A stretch of DNA of 64,000 bases from assembly GCF_020382885.2 (NCBI RefSeq), contig NC_058498.1, positions 19,001,001 through 19,065,000 of the forward strand. The letters run 5' to 3'. Position 1 is the first letter of the stretch, and every line of letters starts with the position of its first letter. Below the pieces are notes generated by a model. The model had not been told where the DNA came from. It worked only from the letters and a program-made list of their open reading frames with translations, and searched no databases. The stretch comes from Scatophagus argus. Taxonomy: Eukaryota > Chordata > Actinopteri > Scatophagidae. Positions 12,799 to 24,800 of the stretch are shown in pieces. The position numbers and the translations under genes were made by a program.

Positions 12799-14328
12799 TC
12801 ATCGCTTCTCCAGTTTTTTGAATCTGGCCTCTGTAAAGATAAGGAATGACAGGTACTTTAATCAATCTTTACATAATGGCTGATTAAGTCCAAATGCAAA
12901 TTGTACTTTATTATCAGGTAACATTTGGCTGCCTCTGTAAGCTGTAATGTACAAATATTTAGGTGAGGAACTATCTGTGGTGTCACAGCACCATCTGCTG
13001 GTGAGCTTCATAATGCTGTACAATATAAGCTGTATGATTATTGGTGTGTATACAAAATACCAAAAAAAATATCAAAATAGCCAGTCCACCTCGAAAGTGT
13101 GACCGTAATGACAATACAGTCACCAAACATAATAAAATAAAGGAAACATATGTGTAATCCTACATCTGCTGATGAGCCAATTATTACTATACCATTAAAA
13201 GTGTTACTAGACTGGCAGGTATTAACTTATAAAATTTGAGAAAGTTAAATCAATTAATCTCATCGACCGCGCTCAATATATTCAAGTGTGGAAAATATAA
13301 TAAATGCACACATACATGCAGTACTGGCACACTTAAATGTCTTACCCAGTTTCTTGGAGTACGCATCCAATTTGTAAGCAGCCTGTTCAAGTGAAGACAC
13401 TTGCTCCTCAATCTGATTTATCTGGTCCAAGTAGGGCTGTAGGCTAGCATCTACAGCAAACATACATACCAGCCAAATGTTCATGCTGTAGTACTAGAAA
13501 TAACATTTGAACTAAAATCCCACAGACACAAGTTTTGTGGAGATTCTATATCTAACTCACACTTATTATTGAGATCCTGCAGGTTACGGCTGATGTTAAT
13601 GCTGATGTCCTTCATTTCCATGTACTTCAAACTTGTAAGTTTGTTCATGTTCTCCAACAGACGGTAATCCTCGCAAGTTCCTGAACATATATAGAAAAGG
13701 GGGGAATGTGCATGAGGGAGACGAAGAGGTAAATATGAAAAGCAGTAAATCCCTGGGCTAACTAAGAACACGTAAGCAGAGAAGGATGAGAAAATAAGGA
13801 AATGCTCCAAAACGTCAAATGTCCAAGACCTGTCAGTTCTCCTTGCAGAAACACGGCCATCTTTTCAAACATATCAGTGCACAGTTCATTGATATCAGGC
13901 TCTGCAGGCTCCACAGCCTCCTCTGCTGTCTCCACACCTCCATCACCTGAACACAAACATTAGGAGCAGGATAAGTAGAACACAAAACACTACTTGTCGA
14001 TCCGCTTTCAATGCTAAATTATCCACAGTGGATAAAGCAAGGGAAGGAAGTCAAAAATAATGGCGCACAATATATCCCATACTAAAAGAGCTAGATAATT
14101 TTGTTAATATGTGCTACGTTAGCATTAGCAAGCTAGGGAAGCTGCAAGGAGGCCCCACTCACTGTTTGTGTTGAGCTTTTTGGTAAAGGCCGCCGGGCTT
14201 TCCGCCGCGACCTCCGACTCTTCTCCGTGACTGCTGGAGCTTGCACCCGGGTTCAGGGCTGATGAATGGGCCGACGGTGCCCTGGAGATGCTGTCCATTG
14301 CTGCGGCGTCGTCGCCCGTTGCAGCCAT
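12799..14328 (-). CDS. bloc1s2: BLOC-1 / BORC subunit 2, five coding exons, complete
   Basis: Small coiled-coil subunit of BLOC-1 (biogenesis of lysosome-related organelles) and of BORC (lysosome positioning), acting at endosome and lysosome membranes. Coding exons in gene order: 14328-14163, 13946-13830, 13680-13561, 13450-13346 and 12830-12799. All junctions are GT-AG, phases agree, and the total is 540 nt encoding 179 aa plus TGA. The core is unmistakable: [69 protein letters not shown], and a last exon ending in KKLEKR. The start is the only in-frame ATG; the frame stays open slightly upstream but only through a GTG. The protein is longer than human BLOC1S2 (142 aa) because of a Ser/Ala-rich N-terminal stretch of about 55 residues encoded by exon 1. 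It is head to head with USP24, with 1.5 kb between start codons. Confidence 0.95.
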
Positions 14329-14380
14329 TTTGTTCCTGTTTTGATTTTCCTTTGTCACATGAGCTGAGTGTTCACGTGAC
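14321..14380 (-). promoter_or_regulatory. BLOC1S2 proximal promoter: YY1-type start motif, E-box/CLEAR-like site, CRE-like site
   Basis: The start codon sits inside CAAAATGGCTGC (14332-14321 on the minus strand), which fits the YY1 motif class often found at TATA-less starts. At 14371-14380 lies TTCACGTGAC, one mismatch from the palindromic CLEAR element (GTCACGTGAC) used by TFEB-family factors at lysosomal genes. It overlaps TGACGTC, a CRE-like core. A second, weaker E-box (GTCACATGAG) is at 14354-14363. Site identities are motif matches only. Confidence 0.45.
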
Positions 14381-15640
14381 GTCTACCCGCCACCACCCCA
14401 CTCGCGCGCATTGCCACGCCCTTATGTTGTTTGAGGATGGGACGTGAGGAGTCAATGGCTAACTAGAATCAGTATATTTGAGATAGAGTTTTGACAAATG
14501 TTACCGGTAACACTACTGGTAGCTTAGACAATAACCAAACAAATACATACAGCGTTTACCATAACTGTTCAGTTAACTGTTTGGTAATATGCCGATGATG
14601 TACCTGGAAAAATTAAATCAATTTTAGAATAAAGCAAGTTTTGTAGTTTGTTAGTAAACGTGGATCACAAATGCCGCCTTTAAATGTCTTCTTAAATAAC
14701 TTGAAAAGGAAATTTAATCAAAAGTACACTTTGATACAGGGAGAGGGCTTAATCGTTGTAAGCATCTATATGGAGGCTGCAGTGTGCCAATGGCAAAATC
14801 ACAGACTTTTCCATTTATGCAGTCTCAACATTAAATCAGAAAATAAAGGGATCATTGAAGTTCCCAGCATAGGATACACAATGCTATTCCAAAGTACTTT
14901 ATAAGGGCTTTTGAATTTAATTTTATTCCATTGATGTGTCTCTATGTCAAAGGCATTTTCCATCTCAAAAGTCAAAGTTTTGTGCTTCAGTGTTTACCAT
15001 CTCTTGCTTTAAGTGCGGGATGCTTCCTGTCAGAAAAGCTCAGGGTTGCATGTGAGATGTACTTTACCTTAGGTGGAGATTTTTACATTTGAGTGGACAA
15101 ATCTAAATCACACAGTGGTGAGATGTATGTCTGATCATTGCGGCAAATAATTCCCTGAACTTTGTATTGTCCAGGGAACAAATTCCATTGCAGGGTGAAG
15201 AGTCTGTCAGATTTTTTGAACGGGGCACTGTCATATCAGCAGGGCACAGAGCATTAACATGATACACAACAGACTATGAACAGGTAAACAGGTAGGTCCT
15301 GGCTGCCTTTTACATAATTTACCTAAAGCTCACAGAGCTTTAACTCACTCATACATTGTGTAACTGCAGCTATGATCAGGTGCTTACTGGTGAAATATGC
15401 AACTTCATCATGGCTTATGTGACACTCAGATTTCAGGCACTTTCTTGCAGGGATAAATTAAATGAAAAATTTAGACATGATTAAAGGATATTTAATAAGT
15501 TATTATAAGGTGAACCAATTGAGAGAGAGAACACACAGTCTTCGTCTTTTCTTTTATTACATATTTTTTTCCCCGTTTTTCTTTATGAAAACAGTAGAAA
15601 CCTAGTTAAATAGTAATTAATCTTAGAAATCATTAAAGGT
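14381..15640. other. Spacer between divergent BLOC1S2 and USP24
   Basis: No supported coding sequence. A 77-codon open frame at 14671-14904 has no recognisable similarity and no splice context. The segment next to BLOC1S2 is GC-rich, the middle is AT-rich, and GC content rises again after about 15650 at the USP24 leader, suggesting two separate promoters rather than one shared bidirectional promoter. Confidence 0.6.
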
Positions 15641-15769
15641 CTTAAACATTTCATTGTGCGCGCTCCCGCGAGGAGCATGCAGTTCTTGGCAGGCAGAATT
15701 CGACATAACACCTGTGTCGGCGCTGTTGAGGGGGAAGCCAGATCGTGACAGACTACCAGCAGTAGACTG

Positions 15770-15850
15770 TAAACATGGCGGCGTGCACAGCTACAGGGCT
15801 GTGCCGAAAACCCTGTTTCCATTAGCCTGTGAGACGGAGACACCCCAAAA
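15770..15850 (+). promoter_or_regulatory. USP24 5' leader with YY1-type motif and 16-codon upstream ORF
   Basis: AAACATGGCGGC fits the YY1 consensus found just inside many TATA-less promoters. Its ATG (15775-15777) also has a strong start context (A at -3, G at +4) and opens a 16-codon upstream reading frame ending at TAG 15823-15825, 25 nt before the USP24 start codon. The main ATG at 15851 is preceded by CCAAAA (A at -3) and followed by G. Whether the uORF lies in the transcript depends on the true start site, which cannot be read from sequence. Confidence 0.5.
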
Positions 15851-18800
15851 ATGGAGACCGAAGAGGAGCAGCACATAACGACGCTCCTCTGCATGGGTTT
15901 CCCAGACCCCGACGTGATACGGAAAGCGCTCCGGCTGGCAAAGAACGACATCAACGAGGCAGTGGCGCTCCTGACGAACGAAAGCCCCGGACTCGGGTAT
16001 GGATACGAGCCGATGGAGAGCGGGCCTGCCCCCGGCTTGAGCTCGAGTGGGGACGGGGAAACCAGCGGGCGGACTGGGACGGGAGGGTTTGATCCCCCAC
16101 CCGCATACCACGATGTTGTGGAAAGCGAGGTAAGAGCAACTTGTGTTTCATAAAGCATCAGTTGAAAGAGCGAAGGAGGAGAACATGGCTAATTTCAATT
16201 TACCGGGAGATAGTGGGCTCGCCCATTTAACTAGCTAAACTTGGTAGCTTCACTGTTACATGCACCAAGCCCAACGTGAGCTGTCAAGAGCAGGGGGTGT
16301 AATACTCTCCAGCCCTACAGGACAGGGCACGTCGCTGGCTCATAGTGACTTAAGAGTTGTCTGTTAACATAAAGCTTAGCTACTTAAATGATGGAGCTAA
16401 ATAGCTATCCTAAACTTACAAGCTAATCTAGCTAGCTACCCACGAGCTGACTAGCTAACGTTAGTTTGAGAGTGAACGCGCCAGTAACTGGACCAAGTAT
16501 AGCAGCACCGAGGCATTACTCCAGGGTATTGCAATTACACATTTAAACTGTAGGTACTCTGGCAGTGGGTCATTGTTTCTTCACAGTTCGCCTGTGAATA
16601 GTTGGCTGGATCTAGTCTCCTTTGCGAGGGTTAGCCAGTGTTAGCTGGCCGGTTGGCTGACAGCGTCAACCTTGCTCAGCTCCTGCCGAGATTGCAGTCC
16701 ACTAGAACCGGGTTTAAAAAAGGTTTCGCAATGTCCTTGGCATACGTGGCCATTTTGATCATTCTTCTATACACATCTTCAGATGTAAAAATGTCAGTTT
16801 CTTGTATTGCTTTTTGATTTTTCTCAAACAATGTGAGCGAGGACCTTGTTATTTGATTCTTTATGGCCACGCACTTCTTTGTTGACAGCCGTATGATAAT
16901 TGTCAGCAATTTAGCAGCGGGTCCTGTCACTTGGTCCTAGTTTTCTGCGTTTATGTGGTGTTGTATAAGTAAATTGTATAGGCTATTCATAAATACCTGT
17001 CTACGTAACAAAGTCATGCTTTGACTGACACCTCAAGGCTGTTTGCCTTCGGCAACTTGACCTCAAACATGCTGCTTTCCCATATCCGCTAAAACCTTGC
17101 AGGTGCTGTGAGGAGAGATCAGTGCTTTCTTAGAAATCACAAATCATTTGATTTCTAAGATTGTTGATTCAGACTTTTCAACTACTTGTTGTATCCCTTT
17201 GATGGCAATAATTGTTTGAACTGCTGTGATTATTGCTCATCAAAACTGGTCCAAATAAAATACTCTGATGCCAGTACCTGTTGGCCATTCCCTTTACAGC
17301 TTCTTTCTCCTCTAACTGTCTCACTGCTGTCCTACTTTACTGCAAGGTTACCATTTTATACATACCATAAATACCACAACAGGTGGTATTTATGGTATGC
17401 ATAAAATGGCACACACTTGTAGGTGACTGTAAACAACAAGCCTGTTTTTGTAAATGTGCCAGTAATAATTTCTCTAGCAGCTACCAATGTTGTATTTACT
17501 GTGCTAATATAAGCCTTTGACACATGTCAAGAAATCAAATTTGAACAAATTTTTCCATTTGACCTAACTTGTCTAATGGAGGATTTATGTATAATTGACA
17601 AGTTATTGTTATGTCTTTATCCACTCGTGTGTGTTATAGCAACGCCTGCAAAAATAGTCACTCCTGTGGTGATTTTGTTTTTGTGGAATAAACTACAAGG
17701 ACAAAAGTGTTTTATTTCCTTTCTTCTCTTCCTCTGTTTGCTGTATTTGTGCTTAAGAGACATGTCATAGGTCTTTAGCCCCATGTTATGCTCCTAAATA
17801 TAGCCCTGCAGCCCCCCTGACACACACACAAGCACATTGCAGTTTTTGCACTTGGTCCCAGGAGGGTTGTGGGGCACATAGTAACAGAGTGGCACTGAGT
17901 TACCTCATCGTCCTGCACAACAAGAACGCACACACACACACAACACACACACTCACACATATTGTGCCTTTGAGACCTGAACCTTTCCCCTAAAGGCTTC
18001 AAACACAAAATGCTGTGCATCTTATCTGCATGTTTATTTTCCTGTTTGATGATTATTTATGAGCGGTTCTATGAATTGTATACAAAGATTGCTGTCTTTT
18101 TTAGTTAGTTCAAAGGAATCAGTTTTTATACACTAATCATTAGTGTGTTCTGATTTGGAAATCCTGCCAGCAATGAAATGTCTCTTCTCTTCTTTGAACC
18201 CAGTGTTTTCTAAGACCAGTGTTATAGTGTTAGTCTCCCTCTATGTTTCTCCTTCCTTTCTCTCATCCATCTGTCTGTCATTTCCAATTTTCTTATGAAG
18301 GGAAGGGATGAAATATGATGCTACTCTGCTTTCTCCTCCCCTTCCACCCTTCCTGTTCTCTTCTTTATGTCCAGTCCTTCACTACATATTGTATATGTAT
18401 CAGTATGCAGCACGGTAAGACATGGACTGAACTCGGTGACCATTATATATGGTAATATGTGGAGATGTATTCAAAATGGTAAGACTTGGCCTAATTACAC
18501 TTTGTTGTATACTGTACTGTAGCCACAGACAAAGTGGACAATGGAGCTGTAATAGTTTTAGCAATTTATGATGTATGAGAGCTTAGTCCCATCGTTCGGT
18601 CATCGTTTAAGATACTTTTTCATACATGGCAGCAGGTTGAACCTCCACCAAGTCCAGTTCTTAGTTAAATTCTTCACCGAATTACCGTGCAAACATAAAT
18701 CATTTGTTGAGTTCAGTGTGGCATGTAGAGTTGCACATGTGCAGATATGGACCACTGAGCAGCAGCTCTGTTCAGTGGAGAGAGTTTTGCAGTTTAATCA

Positions 18801-21800
18801 TAAATATTCACATAACTTCATGAATATGTAAACAACTTTATGATGTAAATAATTCAGTAATCTTTTGTCTGTTGTCGTTTTCACTGCACGGACTTGTAGA
18901 CTTTACTGCCACTGGCCATGTTATGTGTGCAGTAGTAGGCTGATCCTACTGAACAGGTCATTTTGAACCACAGATGCGCCAAGTATAAAAGCTGACACTG
19001 AGTGAGCTGAATTTTACCTTGCCTTTCATAATCTGGTCAGATTATTACAGCAAAAAAAGGGGAAGCATCATATTCTAACAAGACAATGTCGTTTCCCGAG
19101 GCAGTCTTGAGTTCTCACATCCTGTCTTACACATCACAAGCGTTTTATTCAGTGACACACTTGAAAACAAGCGCCTGTCTGGACTTGTTTGGAAAGCTTT
19201 GTTTGAGGAAATAGATGTAAAAATGATGAAGAGATGAAGTGCAGGTTGCTGAGCAGAGGGCATGATTGCCATCTCCAGGGGGAGGAAAAGAGTGGAGTAT
19301 CATCCTTTCTCGTTGCCCAAAGCTGTTTGGATTATCCTCGCACAGAGGACAGTTGTGGTGTCAAAAAAACAATGGGGAGCAGCTGTGTGGAATAAAGTCA
19401 CCGTTTGCATTAGGTGGTATTTTTGTCATGTGTGTGTGTTTCCAGAGGAGCAATGATGAGAATGGGAACTGCTCCGGAGGCAGCATGGAGTTTCCCACCA
19501 CCAACTTGTACGAGCTGGAGAGTCGAGTTTTTACCGACCATTGGTCCATACCTTACAAGAGAGAGGAGTCCCTGGGCAAATGTCTCATTGCGTCCACCTG
19601 CCTCGCTCGTCATGGTAAGATTATGTTTGTGAGGAATTAAAACTTTGTTTTTGTAGGCCTGCATTAAGCTAAATGCTCTTTATTTGCGAAATTGCGTGGG
19701 CAGCATGTTTTGTTTGGACTCTTGGGTGTTTCTCACATGTTATGTTATTTTGGACACTTGTATTACATGACTCAGTCTGTATCTCCATCGTCACAGCCAA
19801 TTGTTTTCTATGTTTGGACATAGGATAAATAAGTGAATCTGATATGTCCCTTTCTGTCAGGTCTCGCTGACGCTGATGAGAACTGCAAGCGGTTCATGGA
19901 TCGCTGCATGCCAGAGGCCTTTAAAAAGGTGAACTATGAAAACCCAGAGGTCTAAGTTAGTGTGTAGCACTTGATTAACATACACTGTACTGACTTTCCT
20001 CCTTCTGTCTGTTTTGCTCACATCACCAGTTGCTGACCAGTAGTGCTGTACACAAATGGGGCACTGAGATTCATGAGGGAATCTACAACATGCTGATGTT
20101 GCTGGTGGAGCTGGTTGCAGAGAGGGTGAAGCAGGACCCCGTACCTGTAAATCTGATGGGAGTCCTGACTATGGTGAGCTCTCTCTTACTCTCTGTCTAT
20201 CTTGATACTTTTTTTTAATATTACCTTTTAATATCTTTCTGCTGAGGTTTTATACTTTTTAAAAATATTTTAACTTTTAGGTAAATAAATGACCTTTGAA
20301 AACAATAGAAAATCTAGGGGACATAAGTCTATCAAACCTCCGAATAATATTATCAAGATTAAATTTAAATGATTGATCAGTTATAACCATGTGACAGATC
20401 AGTTAAGGAAAGTGCTTTGAGTGTGCATTCTTAGTGCGCCGGTACTTTCATTGTAAGTGGTAACAGCAAAGTTCCTACATTACCCCTAGTAATGTAGTGT
20501 ATGTATTTATGTTCTGTGTCTTTGTTGTTATGTCCAGGCCTTTAATCCTGATAACGAGTACCATTTTAAGAACCGCATGAAGTCCTGTCAGAGGAACTGG
20601 GCTGAGATTTTTGGAGACGACTCCAACATGTTTGCTGTCTCTCCCAGCAACTCATATCAGAAAGTAAGATACTCCGTATTCACTCTTCCTGCACTTTTTT
20701 TGTAAAGTGTGAAATGCACATTTTGTACAGAGGCACTTGCAAGTTTGTAAAGCAGTGCTGGTAGTAATATACACACATCCTTATTAGACGTTGTTTATGG
20801 TTCATGGTTATGTGTGGGGGCAAACGGGTTCTTCATCCCCAGTGTTGTGTAACTGAGCCACAGGGGCTCTGCAGAACATGTGTAACTGACACACAGCAGC
20901 TGTCAGAAAACTTAGAGTGTATGTGTGTGTGTGTTAATAATTTGGAATGTGATTGCAAAATAAATACACTGAAAACATAATTGTCTCTTTCAGGAGCCTC
21001 ATGGTTGGCTGGTAGATTTAGTGAATCGAGTGAGTAATGAGCATTTATCCTGATGTTGTACCTCCACATATATGTGCTGTAGTTGTATCAGTTTTGCCTC
21101 ATATCTTCTTTCCTTTTTCCTTTTTTGTCAAGTTTGGAGAGTTGGGAGGATTCACTGCCATCCAGACAAAGCTCAACACCGAAGAAATTGAGATAGCTGT
21201 AAGTGGAACCAACCTTACTTTTGCATCTTTTTGCCTTACGTACAAATGTTCTGATGCATCTCCGGAGTGATGAAATAGTTCTTGCCCTGGTGATGGATGG
21301 AGAGAGGCATGTAGACATACTTTGAGACTGCATATACAGGCAAAAGGTCATCATGTTTACCCCACCACCCTCAGCTGCAGGCTGCTGAATGTCTCTCTCT
21401 TTTCCCTTCTCACTAATACTCACTTACACACAAACACACTCTCTTATCCTCCTGCTGTGTGATGGTTGAAATGCTCTGTTGTGTTATGTGTTCTGAGGCA
21501 TCCTTGTACTGATGCTTCCCTCTGGGAACCTGGCCGGAACCACAGTAGTACATAGCCATTGATTCACACACACACACACACACTCACACTCACACTCACA
21601 CATTCTCTGCTCATTAGCATATTAATAAGGGAAAGACTACATGCACACCACTGTTGCACTCTTCAGTGGCAGTGGGAGCTCAGCTGAGTGTGTAAGCTGT
21701 CAGATACCTAACATACTCCAGGCACAATAGTGAGAGAGAGAGACTGAAAGTGAAAGGAGAAAAGATAATAAGAGGAGTGCTCCCTCCTCTGCTGAGTCCC

Positions 21801-24800
21801 AGGGGCAACTCATTCATTTGTCTGCTTTGAGCAGGAAGTCAAGTGCAAGTGAATGGGGGGGTGGGGGTTCACTGAGTGAATGGAGGAGGAAGGTGGAGGG
21901 GATGGTAGCTGCTCAGAGAGAGTCCAGAAGCAGAGATGGAAGATGGCCAGAAACAAAAGAGAAAGGAACACAGGAGTCATTCATTAAGCTCCTGTGATTT
22001 AGCACTGAATGACAAATGACAGCTGTGCTTCAGTTTTAGAAGCTCACACTCACATCTGTTCAAGCTCACTCCTGCTCGCTGTCATGCAACAGTGAAAACT
22101 CTCTATTAGTTTAAACACTGTTTGAGCTCTGGCCTAATTGCTTAAATAAGATTGGAGTGCTGTTGGTGTGTATGTTCACTTTAATGAGCCATCAGAAGTG
22201 ACAAATCTATGAGTGTCATAAGATTATGTTGACACTCAAGAAAAACATAAAAGATGTAATGGGCAATGCTTTTGATGTCATACTCCATTGTTATTGCTAA
22301 GTTGATTCCCTTTTTTGATTTATCTCATGCCTGAGTGATTCTGTCTCTGTGCACTTGCCTACGCAGAGCGTGTCAGCTCTGGTCCAGCCTCTTGGAGTAT
22401 GTGCAGAATACCTCAACTCCAGCCTCGTCCAGGTGAGCTATCTTGCTGTCTACACACATGAACTCTCTTTTTCCTTATAATGTAATTCATATGTTGTCAG
22501 TTTGTTTTCTGTCTAACCTTAATCCCATGTTGAAATGATAAGTTGTGTTTGTTTACATAACCCTAGTGCATCCATTCTGATTTATATTCTATGTTTATTT
22601 GCTGTATTCCTCTTATTGTTTTGCTGCTGCAGTGGCTCACAAAGTTTTGTATTGTTTTTCCCAGCCAATGCTTGATCCAGTCATCCATAAGATGATCATG
22701 TATGTACAGAACCTGGAGGAAAAGGACCTTAAAGACAAGGTAACATTTTAGTGATTATGATTTTTGCAATTAAATTAAGAGAACAGGCACAGGGCCAAAA
22801 ACACTTGTGGCCAGCTCACGTGAGTGGTACATCCAGCTTGTTGGTACATTTGGGTTGGGAAGCCAGCTTGTTCATTCGAGACCTTGTGACATCTGTGTGA
22901 AATGGAATATATAATTTAGTTACAGGAGAGGTTTAATTCAGATTGTATTGAATTGCGAGTATAGCACTAAAGCAAGCTGTATATACAGAGCTGTGTTAGG
23001 ATTATGGTGCTGTAGAGAACTGTTGGCCTCTACCTCACCTGTGTTGTTAGACTAGGACAGTGCTTCTCAAATAGTGGGGCGCGCCCCCCTGGGGGGGCGC
23101 GGTGCGATGCCAGGGGGGGCGCGTGTGACCCTGGGGAACATGCTTTTTTTGCCGTACTAGAATAAAGTGTAATTGCACATCCACTACAGTAGTTGGCAGT
23201 GGCGCTCTCATTGTCAGAGTGTGCGCAGGGAGTATTAGCTCTATGGTGTAGCGGCTTTTTTGCACCGAGCAGGCGATATGAAGTGCAGTAAACGAACCCT
23301 TAAGAGACAACATGAAGAAATTTTTAACAGGGATGAGAAGAAAGGCGGAGAGAGACGAAGATAATGAGACAAAAGTAACTCACCCGAAAGCTAAGTCGAG
23401 GAAATATGACGAAGCATATGTAGCGCTTGGCTTCACTGTGACTACAGTGGGAGACGACAGACCGGTGTGTTTACTGTCTAAAAATGTTGGCAGCGGACAG
23501 CATGAAGCCAAATAAATTAAGGCGCCACTTGAAGGCATTACATCCCAATCATGCTGATAAGCCGCTGGAGTTATTTCAGCCAAAACGTGCCGAATATTGC
23601 CAACAATCATCCCGCTTTGTGAATGCTACTTCAGTAAACCAGCGAGAATTGTTAGCATCCTATTATTACATATTATTAAATATTATTACATATTATTATT
23701 ACTATTATTTATAGTCGCGGCGGGGGGGGGGGGGGGGCGCGAATTGTTTTCTACTTGCTGGGGGGGGGCGCAACAGAAAATAATTGAGAAGCACTGGACT
23801 AGGAGGAGGTGAACAAGGAAGAAATGAACAAGTTGGATTACAACCCTGCTCTTGAAAATGCAAACGCATTTTTTTTTCCAAATAATAACCACACTTTCAC
23901 CTTTTTAATGGTATCACATTTCTAGCTACCACAACAAACAAGCTAATGTTTAATACACGTTCATATGATGTGCATAGTTAGTGCATAGTCACCCCAACTT
24001 AGATTAGGTGAGATAAGATAAGTTTATGTACATGCTATCAAACTCAAGGTTAATCATCACAAATATTTAAACAAATTACTCGGAGAAAAAAAGAGAGGAA
24101 CTTTGTTGTAAAGATACTCAAGTATTTTTTATGTGCATTTTGAATGTGGAAAGGGATAATTGAATAGTTAAAACAGACAGACGGGTAACTCAACCAAGAT
24201 GCCGTATCTTAGTTGTTCCTTATTTGTCTTTTAACCGTAGCGTCTGGTGAGCATCCCGGACCTGCTGTCGGCCATTAAGCTGTTGTGTATGAGATTCCAG
24301 AGGGAGCTGGTGACTGTGGTGGATGACCTGCGCCTGGACACACTGCTGCGCATGCTCAAAACTCCTCACTTCTCCACCAAGATGAACTCCCTCAAAGAGG
24401 TCACCTCTTAACTCTCAAGTCTAAACTGGACAAAATAACTTTTTTTCTTTTCTTTGATCACATCTCACACTGTTTTGTCGTGTCTTTTTCTCTCAGGTGA
24501 CAAAGTTAATAGAGGAGAGTACAGTGTCTAAGACGGTGAAAAATGCCATTGACACAGATAAACTTTTGGACTGGCTGGTAGAGAACTCAGTCTTATCAAT
24601 AGCACTGGAAGGTAAGGAGATTCATCACTTCCTGCCACAAATTTATTAAAATGATGTGGTTTGAAAAATACTTGGACAAACATTTAAACGAGGACTGTAC
24701 CAAATCTCATTTTTTTTTAAAAGTTTGAAGCTTCTACTTGAGTTTTCGAATTAAGTTGTAAAAGTCTCTTGTCAGATTTTGTGACATCATCCTGAAAAAT

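Noticed and set aside
15583..16158. 191-codon minus-strand open frame opposite USP24 exon 1
   Set aside because: It is antisense to the UBA-encoding exon, in GC-rich DNA that lacks stops by composition; no protein family or splice context supports it.
17129..17160. 12-bp inverted repeat with a 9-base loop in USP24 intron 1
   Set aside because: Short AT-rich stems of this size are expected by chance in a 64-kb window.
23047..23313. Minus-strand open frame in the hAT copies (also 61682-61978)
   Set aside because: Present in both copies only because the element is duplicated; it is antisense to the leader of the transposase remnant and shows no domain.
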